Shown here one piece after another: positions 36,701 through 44,783 of a stretch of DNA of 64,000 nucleotides (the stretch's first letter is position 1; every line of letters starts with the position of its first letter). The position numbers were made by a program, and so were the translations under genes. The stretch lies in assembly GCA_947495985.1 (NCBI GenBank), contig CANMBD010000003.1:62001-126000 (forward strand), given 5' to 3'. The notes under the pieces are model-generated. The model was not told the DNA's origin, did no database searches, and worked only from the letters and a program-made list of their open reading frames with translations. This stretch comes from an uncultured Sphingomonadaceae bacterium (GTDB lineage Bacteria > Pseudomonadota > Alphaproteobacteria > Sphingomonadales > Sphingomonadaceae).

Positions 36701-37743
36701 TCAATTGGATTTTTGATGTTCTTCAATCAGCTCTCGAATGGCCGCTGTGACTTCTTCCTTTCTCTCAAAGTGCGGCCTGTGAGCAGTATTTTCCAGGGGA
36801 AGGATTACCATTGAGTCAGCTGAATTTTTGAAATCAATTGCCAGTTCTTCTGTCACAACCTGATCATCCTCACCATATATGAAAAGAGCAGGTACGGTGA
36901 CGCGCGCAGAACGAGAGGGCCAAAAATCACTATCTGTAATCTCATCAAACTCAGGAAAATTGGCCCGATACCAGTTGATGAAACGATCTGTTCGCCGTGG
37001 CTGACCGATATCTTCATGCAGCCTCTCGCCCTGTTGTTTTGTAATCAGGCCCTTTTCAACAAAGGGGGAATATGTATCCTCCCAAATCTGCTCTTTCACA
37101 CCCATCAGCCGGATCAGAACCGGATTGGCTGATTGAACAGAGACATGTAGGAGAAGGTTTCCCGGTATTTTGGATCGGTGTCGAGGCGGTGCAAGAGAAT
37201 ATTGTGCGGCAGTGCCCCTATCGCCGTAAGCGTGTTAGTCTTTGAGGGGTTGGCTTGGGCATAGGCCGTCGCGATGGCGGCTCCCCAATCATGCCCAACC
37301 ACATGGACTTTTTTCAAATCGAGTTCATCGATCACATCCTCAAGGTGATTGACCAGCTTGTCTATCCTGTAATCATCAACATCACCTGGTGCATCAGACT
37401 TACCCACCCCTAATCCATCAATAGCGATGACCTGATAGTCTGATTTAAATTCTTCCATCAACCCGAACATTGTGAACCAATATGATGGAAATCCATGCAG
37501 AAATATGATCGCTTCGCCTTGCCCAGCGGAGACATAGTGAATCTGCCGTCCCTGCGATTGAACATACCCTTCTCTATATTTAATGCCCTTTTCGTCCAAC
37601 TCGTTTGCCAGAGTGACGGCCGGATCAATCGCGTTTGTATCAGCCGCTATGGGCCAATAGGACCACGCATATAAGCCGGAAAGGAGTAGAACCAGTGCAG
37701 CCACAATTCCAAATATCCAGCGCTTTAATCGGCCAAAAGTCAT
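36701..37743 (-). pseudogene. Alpha/beta hydrolase gene with a single frameshift
   Basis: Two adjoining frames make one epoxide-hydrolase-like protein. 37114-37743 encodes a membrane anchor (about residues 10-27), HGFPSYWF and GHDWGAA with the Asp nucleophile. 36701-37105 encodes the cap segment NWYRANFPEF, the acid in GEDDQV and the His in ENTAHRPHFE. The order matches the intact lipoprotein hydrolase at 29918. The break lies around 37110-37125, where dropping one frame continues directly into SANPVLIRLMGVKEQ. It is either a recent mutation or a sequencing error. It is cotranscribed with the VOC lipoprotein gene upstream. Confidence 0.8.
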
Positions 37744-37814
37744 ATTTCGGTCTCCGTTATCAGATGTTCGGTTTGTGGGTGAAATGCCAATTCTAGGTAA
37801 AACGGGTTAAGCGC

Positions 37815-38870
37815 TCAGGAGGTTCCGTCTCCAGCGAAGTTCTGGGATGAAAATACCGATTTTGATCCCAATTTCTGGAAGCCCAACAGGTTTCCATCCA
37901 AGTCGCGCGCAATCATTATCTGCCCGCCATCCATTGGCTTTGCTTCGCTAACGATTGTCCCGCCGGCGGTGATCAGCTTTTCCCTCGCCGCCTTCATGTC
38001 TTCAACGTCAAAGACGATCATCGAAAATCCGGGAGCATCAAAGGGCCTTGGCTTGTCGGGTAAAGATGTTGGATGGCTTGTATATTGTGCGATTTCGAGC
38101 TCCATATTCCGCACTTGGAAAAACGCCATTTTGAGTTTTGTATCCGGAAGCCCCGAGACATTGTCGAAATTTTCACCTTGGAGGTTGATCAATCGGCCCA
38201 ACCGGCGCGGTTCTTCCTGTTCGAGCAGTATCGAGTAAAACTTTACGATGCGGTCAAAATCAGGAGTGGCAAGCGCAACATGCCTGATTCGATAGTTATA
38301 TTTGGGCGGCGTCGCGCGATCCAGCTTGCTGATATCCACATGCTCAAATTCATACATCGTCCGATTGGCATCACGGGCATAAGCATATTCCACGGGATTA
38401 TTTTCACTCAAGCTAGTCATATTCTGGGTGCCATTAACCGGCTTCGCGCCGGCCTCCAGAAACTTCGCATAGGCCTTGGTTGTCTTGTTCACCTGAAAAG
38501 CCACATGGGCAATTCCCGGCCCATGTACCTCAACTTTGGGAAATTGTTTGCGCGATGTATCTGCATCCTCAAACTGAATGAAGCGAAGCTGTGCGTTATT
38601 GCTCCGCATCAAACGCGTTTTGGCAACAAATTTGCCCCGGCCGAGCAGTGCATTAGATCCTGGTATTTGATCAAGATTGCGCTCATCCACCATTTCCAGC
38701 TTCACCGTTTCGCTATATAATTTGGTAGCCTGATCAAGATCGTTGACGGTCACTGCCACATAGTTGATTCCCCGGACCACCGCGTCATCAGGACGCTCTG
38801 ATGCTTCGCCAAAGACCAGAAAAGAACAACCGCCCAATAGACCAAATAAAGGAAGAAGCAGAAAACGCAT
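37815..38870 (-). CDS. Lipoprotein VOC-family protein, two domains
   Basis: The 351-residue protein has a lipobox (Leu-Gly-Gly-Cys, Cys at about residue 15) and two VOC domains (about 30-185 and 195-335). Ligand-like positions include IAHVAFQ and TMYEFE in the first, and IRHVALAT in the second. It parallels the lipoprotein VOC at 26806 but is diverged. Its promoter overlaps a perfect TGAACATGTTCA palindrome and it is divergent from a TetR gene, so repression by that TetR is likely. A role in periplasmic conversion of an intermediate is inferred. Confidence 0.82.
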   Translation of the reverse strand: MRFLLLPLFGLLGGCSFLVFGEASERPDDAVVRGINYVAVTVNDLDQATKLYSETVKLEMVDERNLDQIPGSNALLGRGKFVAKTRLMRSNNAQLRFIQFEDADTSRKQFPKVEVHGPGIAHVAFQVNKTTKAYAKFLEAGAKPVNGTQNMTSLSENNPVEYAYARDANRTMYEFEHVDISKLDRATPPKYNYRIRHVALATPDFDRIVKFYSILLEQEEPRRLGRLINLQGENFDNVSGLPDTKLKMAFFQVRNMELEIAQYTSHPTSLPDKPRPFDAPGFSMIVFDVEDMKAAREKLITAGGTIVSEAKPMDGGQIMIARDLDGNLLGFQKLGSKSVFSSQNFAGDGTS

Positions 38871-38954
38871 CTTGAGATATCTCCGGAAATATCGCGGCCG
38901 TTTGAGGCATCTCTAAAGTGCCGCGCAGCTATTGATGATACCGCATTTTTACAA

Positions 38955-38995
38955 TGAACATGTTCAAATTACGGAACTATGGCTATCAATGTCAA
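38955..38995 (-). promoter_or_regulatory. Promoter and operator for the VOC lipoprotein operon (palindrome copy 3)
   Basis: On the minus strand: TTGACA (38990-38995), 18 bases, TAATTT (38966-38971), then the perfect 12-base palindrome TGAACATGTTCA (38955-38966) abutting the -10. A repressor bound here would block the promoter. The TetR gene starts 121 bases away on the other strand. Confidence 0.75.
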
Positions 38996-39086
38996 CTCAA
39001 ATTTGCCATCAGGCGGCTGCTCGCTAAGCTGCATGGCTTAACCGGACATATTCAGCTAATTACATTGGATACCTAGAGAGAATTTG

Positions 39087-39704
39087 ATGCCAAGACCTGC
39101 CATTACCCCAAAAAAAAGGCTTGAAACACGTGAGCATATCCGTGCGGCGGCGGCCACCTTGGTCCGGCAGGGCAGCCCAGAAAAAATTACCATTCGGGCC
39201 GTTGCAAAGCAGGCCGGCGTGTCGGTTGGCACGATCTACAAATATTTTGAGGATATTTCAGACCTTGGGCGCTCACTCTGGCAGGAGCCGGTTGATGAAC
39301 TGCGCCGGCGGATGTCTGACATTGCAAAAAACAATGACGATCCAGTAGCCAGAATTCGGGCATTGTTGCAGGCCTATGCAGATTTTGCCCATAAGAACCA
39401 CAGGGTCTTCCGGGGTGCCTTCCTGTATGTACGTCCGGATTCAAGGCAGGTACCGGACCAGACCGCACTAAAGGATGAGCCATTTTTTAGATATCTGGAA
39501 ACCGCGATTGCCGATGGCCAAGAAGCTGGTGTTGTTATCGATGGTAACAGAAAGATGTTGGCGCAGCTGCTATGGGCTGCTCTTCATGGCGCGCTGGCTT
39601 TGCCCAACAATATTGAACGCGTTGCCTTTGATCCATCAGAACAGATTGCCGCTGCAATGATCGACTCTATTATGGTGATGATCCAAAAAAGCTCAAAGGG
39701 TTGA
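39087..39704 (+). CDS. TetR family regulator (MPRPAIT type)
   Basis: The 205-residue protein starts MPRPAITPKKR and has a TetR helix-turn-helix (TIRAVAKQAGVSVGTIYKYFED, about residues 30-52) and a helical effector domain containing HRVFRGAFLYVRPDSR. The TetR at 44028 shares the start and this domain, so the two are paralogues. It is divergent from the VOC lipoprotein operon whose promoter holds a TGAAC-NN-GTTCA site. It is the best candidate repressor for that site family; this link is inference. Confidence 0.9.
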   Translation: MPRPAITPKKRLETREHIRAAAATLVRQGSPEKITIRAVAKQAGVSVGTIYKYFEDISDLGRSLWQEPVDELRRRMSDIAKNNDDPVARIRALLQAYADFAHKNHRVFRGAFLYVRPDSRQVPDQTALKDEPFFRYLETAIADGQEAGVVIDGNRKMLAQLLWAALHGALALPNNIERVAFDPSEQIAAAMIDSIMVMIQKSSKG

Positions 39705-40094
39705 AATCATTTCAACACGCCTGACCGTTTTCCTAGCCGGCTGCTAACATCGAATTCACAACTGAGAAACTGCTCTGCAAAATACGTTTCCGAATTCGCC
39801 TTTGCGGTTTTGATGCAGTTCGCCATCGGAACTCTTCGACACGCCAATATTTATCTCAAACCGGGCTTTTGGGGACAGCAGCGATGAGATGCCCGAAGAT
39901 AAACTTGCAGTGAGCGAATCTGAAACCAGTCCCACATTAAAGCCAAATTGATGCAGAATATGCAGCTATTTTCGATTTGCGTGCTAGGCAAACATCGGTT
40001 GAATCTGAGATAATCCAGTGGCTTAACTTCATTCAGCCCTTTGTCTGATCGCTTGCTGTCCCATGATCACAAGCCCTGGACTTCGTCAGATAGC
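39705..40094. other. Gap with a decayed hydroxylase remnant
   Basis: Apart from the remnant at 39789-39887 no gene is supported. The convergent ends of the TetR and hydroxyacid dehydrogenase genes flank it. Confidence 0.5.
39789..39887 (+). pseudogene. Remnant of a sterol desaturase-type hydroxylase
   Basis: The short frame reads SEFAFAVLMQFAIGT, then LRHANIYLKPGFW, then a stop. This aligns with the middle of the hydroxylase at 22573 (VAILMQLTIGIF, QHANIDLKLGFW). It retains the His-Ala-Asn-Ile segment only, with no other His box. It is a leftover of a deleted second copy. Confidence 0.65.
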
Positions 40095-41033
40095 TTAATA
40101 GCCTTGAGTCAGATCCATTCTCGGTTCTACCGGCTCGCTGGCGAGATATCTGTGGATGTTTTTGATAAACCGCTCGGTGGAACGTATCAGCATCTTGTCC
40201 TGCGCCTTGCCTGAGAGATGCATCGAGATATGGACATTTTCCAGCGACCACAGCGGATGTTCAGCTGGCAAGGGTTCGGGTGTTGTTACATCCAGAAATG
40301 CACCGCCGATCTGTTTGCTTGTAAGGGCTTCCAACAAAGCCGGCTGGTCGATCACAGTTCCCCGAGCAACGTTTACAATCACGCAATTGGACTTCATCGA
40401 AGCTAGTTCAGCTTGTCCGATCATACCGTCAGTTTCAGCAGTTGCCGGAACAGCAACTATGACCCAATCAAAATCGGATAGCTTCGAACGCCACTGGTCG
40501 GGATTAAGTGTATCGTGACCAGTGCTACGCCTTACCACCGTAACATCGACATCGAACGCTTCCAGCCGGGGCTTTACCAACTTTCCTATCGCTCCGTATC
40601 CGAGGAGCAGCGCTTTACTGCCTGAAAGTTCGCGCTTGCCTGGCGAATCCTGCAACCATGCGCGGCGCTCCTGCGCTCGCATGACATCCCGGTAACCCTT
40701 CGCAATGTTGAGCATGCCCATCACCACATATTCAGCGATAGTTATCGCATTTATGCCAGTTCCGTTGGTCACGGTGACATCGCGTTCCAACAATACATCC
40801 AGCGGCAGAAAATCCAGACCGGCAAATATCGAGTTGAGCCATTTGAGGTTTTCCGCAGCCCGGATCGCTTCGATCATGGCTGCCTGATCATGCATATCGA
40901 ACCAGCCAATCTCTGCCTTCGGGGCAATCTTGATTGCCTCTTCCGGAGTCATGAACCAGCGCACATCCAGGGCATCGGGCAAATGCGGCTCCAGCAAAGG
41001 CCGAGCCAGAGCGGAAAGGGCAGCGATAGTCAT
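40095..41033 (-). CDS. D-2-hydroxyacid dehydrogenase family
   Basis: The 312-residue paralogue of the enzyme at 35647 has LLGYGAIG near residue 145, VARGTVIDQPALL with the Arg, and ISMHLSG with the catalytic His near the end. The sequence is well diverged from its neighbour, so the two may act on different 2-oxo acids. It follows the amidohydrolase on the same strand after a hairpin, so it may be partly cotranscribed with it. Confidence 0.9.
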   Translation of the reverse strand: MTIAALSALARPLLEPHLPDALDVRWFMTPEEAIKIAPKAEIGWFDMHDQAAMIEAIRAAENLKWLNSIFAGLDFLPLDVLLERDVTVTNGTGINAITIAEYVVMGMLNIAKGYRDVMRAQERRAWLQDSPGKRELSGSKALLLGYGAIGKLVKPRLEAFDVDVTVVRRSTGHDTLNPDQWRSKLSDFDWVIVAVPATAETDGMIGQAELASMKSNCVIVNVARGTVIDQPALLEALTSKQIGGAFLDVTTPEPLPAEHPLWSLENVHISMHLSGKAQDKMLIRSTERFIKNIHRYLASEPVEPRMDLTQGY

Positions 41034-41085
41034 AGAGCATCCTCAGGTTGGTCAAATGCTAAAATTGAGAAGGGAAGGCAAAATT

Positions 41086-41120
41086 TATCCCGGTCCGGAG
41101 CGTGGTTCCGAACCGGGATA
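41086..41120 (-). terminator. Hairpin after the amidohydrolase gene
   Basis: The inverted repeat TATCCCGGT (41086-41094)/ACCGGGATA (41112-41120) is followed on the minus strand by AATTTT. It is a likely terminator or attenuator before the hydroxyacid dehydrogenase. Confidence 0.55.
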
Positions 41121-41142
41121 TAATGATCACGGTAATCGAGGA

Positions 41143-42309
41143 TCAGATGCCGTAAAGCTTCTTTACATTGTCATAGGTGATTTTCCTCCGAACTTCTTCG
41201 CCATGATCAGCAAACATTTCATCAAGAACGTCTGCAGAACACGGGAAAGTCGAGTCGGTATGCGGAAAGTCCGATCCCCACATAAGATTGTCTACGCCGA
41301 TGATACCGCGGGTCAGCAGTGCTGGCTGATCATCCTCAATAGTGGCGTAGAATTGACGGTGCCATGTTTCGAATACGACGTCTTCGTAAGGAATGTGATT
41401 TGGATCAGCGCCGGCATCGCGCTGCCATGCCTGATCAAGTCGGTCGAGGAAATGCGCAACCCAGCCGGCATTGAATTCGGCCAAGACGAATTTGACGTTG
41501 GGAAAGCGCTTGCAGACGCCGCGTACTATCAAGTCCACCATGGTTTGGTGGATCAGCGACTGGCTGTTGCCATAGAGCGCCAGCTTGTCGCGTTTTACAG
41601 CTTCCATCACCCAAGGCGGAGCATATGAGAAGCAACCAACATGCATGGAAATCGGCGTACCGCTTTCCTCGGCCAACGCCCAAATCGGATCATAAATTTC
41701 GTCAGCGTAACTGGTACCTTCGGGCGCATTGGAGGGAATGATCACACCCTTATAACCGAGTTTCAGTACACGCTTAAACTCTTCCACCGCGGTGATGGGA
41801 TCCTGAACCGGTAGGGCTGCGAGGCCGTAAAGACGCCCTTTGGACTGACTACATTCATCCATCAACCAGTCGTTATAATTCCGCTGTAGTTCGATCAGCA
41901 GATTGAGGTTGGGTGAACGGAACATCGGGAAATAACCCGGGTAGAGAACTTCTGCCGAAACACCATCAGCATCCTGACATTCTCCACGCCGCGCTCCTTC
42001 CTTGAGGCCTGGATGCAAAGCGCTGTATCCGTTTTTAATGTAGTTCTGGATCTCTGGATCGGTGACTTTGCCAGCCTTGGGTTTGTGCCCCGGTCGACGT
42101 TCCACTGGTTCATCCCGATCAACACGCGTGGCTGCGAGCGCCATATTGGCAACTGGAACACCGGCATCACCCTTGTTCGGTACAAAAATTATGTCACCCG
42201 CCCCTTCTTTGGAAATAACACGCGGGGCGTCATCGCCATATTTTTCCTCCAGGCCTGCAAAGACATCTGGCATTTCAACAACATGCGAATCGGCAGAAAT
42301 TGCTTTCAT
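41143..42309 (-). CDS. Amidohydrolase, ACMSD-like (COG2159) metal hydrolase
   Basis: The 388-residue protein starts MKAISADSHVVEMP (Asp-x-His metal site). It has ISMHVG near residue 220 and LMWGSDFPHTDSTFP near 345, giving the later His and Asp ligands of the amidohydrolase-2 barrel. AAGGAGG precedes the ATG at 42309 by 8 bases; the ATG at 42345 lacks a site. It probably hydrolyses or decarboxylates a ring-derived acid. It has a good promoter with a TGAAC-NN-GTTCA operator and is divergent from an MFS carrier. It parallels the gene at 5390 in block A. Confidence 0.88.
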   Translation of the reverse strand: MKAISADSHVVEMPDVFAGLEEKYGDDAPRVISKEGAGDIIFVPNKGDAGVPVANMALAATRVDRDEPVERRPGHKPKAGKVTDPEIQNYIKNGYSALHPGLKEGARRGECQDADGVSAEVLYPGYFPMFRSPNLNLLIELQRNYNDWLMDECSQSKGRLYGLAALPVQDPITAVEEFKRVLKLGYKGVIIPSNAPEGTSYADEIYDPIWALAEESGTPISMHVGCFSYAPPWVMEAVKRDKLALYGNSQSLIHQTMVDLIVRGVCKRFPNVKFVLAEFNAGWVAHFLDRLDQAWQRDAGADPNHIPYEDVVFETWHRQFYATIEDDQPALLTRGIIGVDNLMWGSDFPHTDSTFPCSADVLDEMFADHGEEVRRKITYDNVKKLYGI

Positions 42310-42360
42310 CTTGGAATCCTCCTTTTTGCCTTGCTTTTCCGGCAAGGATATATTTTAAAT

Positions 42361-42403
42361 TGAACTCGTTCAGTTTATTATTTGCTATTCCATAGAAAGT
42401 CAA
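42361..42403 (-). promoter_or_regulatory. Promoter and operator for the amidohydrolase (palindrome copy 4)
   Basis: On the minus strand: TTGACT (42398-42403), 17 bases, TAATAA (42375-42380), then TGAACGAGTTCA (42361-42372) two bases past the -10. The geometry matches the promoter at 38955-38995, where the operator abuts the -10. Confidence 0.75.
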
Positions 42404-42569
42404 TAAGGTGTTTCGAAAGGCTTGGAAGAACCGGGAACCAATCCGGCTCCGAGCAGCTTGCACGCACTACGCGTCGCAATTGGAGAGAGAAGACAATAGT
42501 GCCTGAAAGGGCGTTGGAGTCAGTCGAGCGGTGATCCAAGAACCGCCAGACTTGGGAGGATGAATTGAA

Positions 42570-43994
42570 ATGCGTAACCAGATCGACGGTAAAACCCGAA
42601 TCACATATGGATTGGGGAATGCCTCGAACGGGATAAAAGAAAGCGCTTTCAGCGTATTTCTCATTTTCTATTATACGCAGGTCGTCGGTATATCCGCTTC
42701 ATTGGCTGGTTTTGCGGTACTATGCTCACTGGTGGTGGATGCGATCAGCGACCCGTTAATTGGGCACTGGTCCGATAGGCTGCGCTCGCGCTGGGGCCGC
42801 AGACATCCGTTTATGTATGCGTCTGTCGTGCCGCTGTCCTTGTCATTCTATTTCCTGTTCTCCCCTCCCGAAGGCATTGATTCCCAATTCGGTTTCGCCT
42901 GGCTGCTGGTCTTCGCAGTGTCGGTACGCCTGTGGATTTCCTTCTACTCAATTCCATCAAACGCGATGATCGCCGAGATGACGTCCAACTATCACGAACG
43001 GACCAAGCTGGTCAGTCTACGTGGCTTGTTCTCTTGGGGTGCTGGCATCGGGATGTCGTTCCTGGCCTATAGTTTCCTCTTCAATGCGACCGCTGACTAT
43101 CCAGATGGAAGGCTTAACCCCACGGCCTATGAAATATATGGCTTCATCGGGGCGCTGGCCCTGATCCTCTCGATCGTAATCAGCTCAGTCGGCACGCATC
43201 ATCTTATCCCTATGCTGAAAGAACGCGTTCCGAAGGAGCAGACGAGTCTTGGTTTCTTCGCTGAATTTCGTTCTATCTTCAAAACCAGTGCATTTCGCAT
43301 ATTGTTTTTAGCGATGCTTATCGGTTCTGTGACCAATGGTGTTCTGGATACGCTGCGTCTGTTTATAAACACCTATTTTTGGGGCTTCACAAGTGATCAG
43401 CTTTCCATCTTGCTGATCGGTTCAGTTGTGGGCTTGGTGGTAGCATTTACCGGAATCAAATTCTTTAGCGAGAGGATTGAGAAAAAACCATTAGCCATCA
43501 TCTTCATGATAGTTACCGTGATCTCATACACGCTGCCTATCCTATTGCGATTGATTGGCTGGATGCCGGAGAACGGTACCAACGCACTTTTGGTGCTTAT
43601 CGTCCTCGCGACAGCTGCCAGCGCTATAGGCGGGTTTGGCGTAGCCGCATTGGGCGCGTCTATGTTGGCTGATGTCGTCGACATTCACCACTTGCATTCC
43701 GGCTCAAGGCTAGAAGGCATGCATTTTTCCTCTTTCACCTTTTCCGCCAAGGCGACCACCGGCATTGGCGGTTTTGTTGCAGGTATCGCGCTCGATGTGA
43801 TCCAGTTTCCAACTAAAGCAGAGCCCGGGACGGTGTCCGAAGCAACCATTTTCGCCTTGGGCGGAATGAACGCGTTAATCATCGGCGTTACGCTGTGCAT
43901 ATCGCTGTTGATTCTGTTGCGCTACCCGATCGACAAGAAGCAACATTCTGATGTCGTCGCTTCACTATATCCAGAGAAACAGCCGTCCCTATGA
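42570..43994 (+). CDS. MFS carrier, GPH (MelB-like) family
   Basis: The 474-residue protein has about 12 membrane segments and the GPH loop SDRLRSRWGRRHPFM near residue 75, as in the carrier at 17566. It begins TRITYGLGNASNGIKESAF, typical of the family. It would import a substrate or intermediate with a cation. It lies divergent from the amidohydrolase, with the operator between them, and 33 bases before a TetR gene, so the carrier and regulator are likely cotranscribed. Confidence 0.9.
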   Translation: MRNQIDGKTRITYGLGNASNGIKESAFSVFLIFYYTQVVGISASLAGFAVLCSLVVDAISDPLIGHWSDRLRSRWGRRHPFMYASVVPLSLSFYFLFSPPEGIDSQFGFAWLLVFAVSVRLWISFYSIPSNAMIAEMTSNYHERTKLVSLRGLFSWGAGIGMSFLAYSFLFNATADYPDGRLNPTAYEIYGFIGALALILSIVISSVGTHHLIPMLKERVPKEQTSLGFFAEFRSIFKTSAFRILFLAMLIGSVTNGVLDTLRLFINTYFWGFTSDQLSILLIGSVVGLVVAFTGIKFFSERIEKKPLAIIFMIVTVISYTLPILLRLIGWMPENGTNALLVLIVLATAASAIGGFGVAALGASMLADVVDIHHLHSGSRLEGMHFSSFTFSAKATTGIGGFVAGIALDVIQFPTKAEPGTVSEATIFALGGMNALIIGVTLCISLLILLRYPIDKKQHSDVVASLYPEKQPSL

Positions 43995-44027
43995 ACGTTC
44001 CAGCTTACCTGAACGTTGGAGGAATTC

Positions 44028-44708
44028 ATGCCTAGACCGGCTATCACCTCAGAAAAGCGAGCGCAGGTCCGCCAGCGGATTAGGGAGTGTGCGTCGCGGA
44101 TTGCCAAGTCCAAGGCTGCCGGTAGTCAGACGACAGTGCATTGGTCAACGGCCATAACTGTCCGCGAAATTGCCGAAGAGGCCGGCATATCTGTTGGGAC
44201 ATTTTACACCTATTTCGATAGTTTGGCTGCTCTGGTACAATCGACTTGGCGTGAACCTGTCGATCAACTGAAGAGGGACATTGAGCGCGACATCGCCAAG
44301 ACCGATGATCCGCGCGAACAGGTGCGCATCTTGTTACAGCACTACGTCGATCTGGCTATGAATAACGAGCGAATGTTTAAGGGCGCAATGCTATATGTCC
44401 GTCCAGACCATGTGGAAAGGACCGAGCAGACACCGTTCGAAGAAGACGAATATTTCCAATATCTGCAGGCAGCACTTGTTAGGGGCCAGGAGATTGGTGC
44501 ATTCCGCAAATTCGACTGCCGGGAAATGACACAGCTGCTGTTGGCAGCCATTCATGGTGCGTTGGCCCTGCCGATAAACTTGGAACGGTTCAGCTTTGAT
44601 CGCTCGTCCGAACTCGCCGAAGCGATGATCGCTCAGCTTATGATACTGCTCTCTGACAATCACCAAGAGCAGAAAAGTCAGCTACCAGAAAGTACTAGTG
44701 ACGAATAA
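44028..44708 (+). CDS. TetR family regulator (MPRPAIT type)
   Basis: The 226-residue protein starts MPRPAITSEKRAQ with GGAGGA 4 bases before the ATG; an upstream TTG is not supported. The helix-turn-helix is TVREIAEEAGISVGTFYTYFDS. The effector domain has NERMFKGAMLYVRPDH, nearly the same as in the TetR at 39087. Compared with it, an insert of about 17 residues sits before the helix-turn-helix (residues about 24-40). It probably recognises the same TGAAC-NN-GTTCA sites. Confidence 0.9.
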   Translation: MPRPAITSEKRAQVRQRIRECASRIAKSKAAGSQTTVHWSTAITVREIAEEAGISVGTFYTYFDSLAALVQSTWREPVDQLKRDIERDIAKTDDPREQVRILLQHYVDLAMNNERMFKGAMLYVRPDHVERTEQTPFEEDEYFQYLQAALVRGQEIGAFRKFDCREMTQLLLAAIHGALALPINLERFSFDRSSELAEAMIAQLMILLSDNHQEQKSQLPESTSDE

Positions 44709-44783
44709 TGGAATAACTATTGACGATTTATTCACCTAAGGTTAGCCTCTCGAACACAAAATAAAAAAGTGGGAGGAAACTGA

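Noticed and set aside
36701-37105. A separate small gene
   Set aside because: It is the continuation of the hydrolase at 37114-37743 after a frameshift; it has the cap, acid and His of the same fold.
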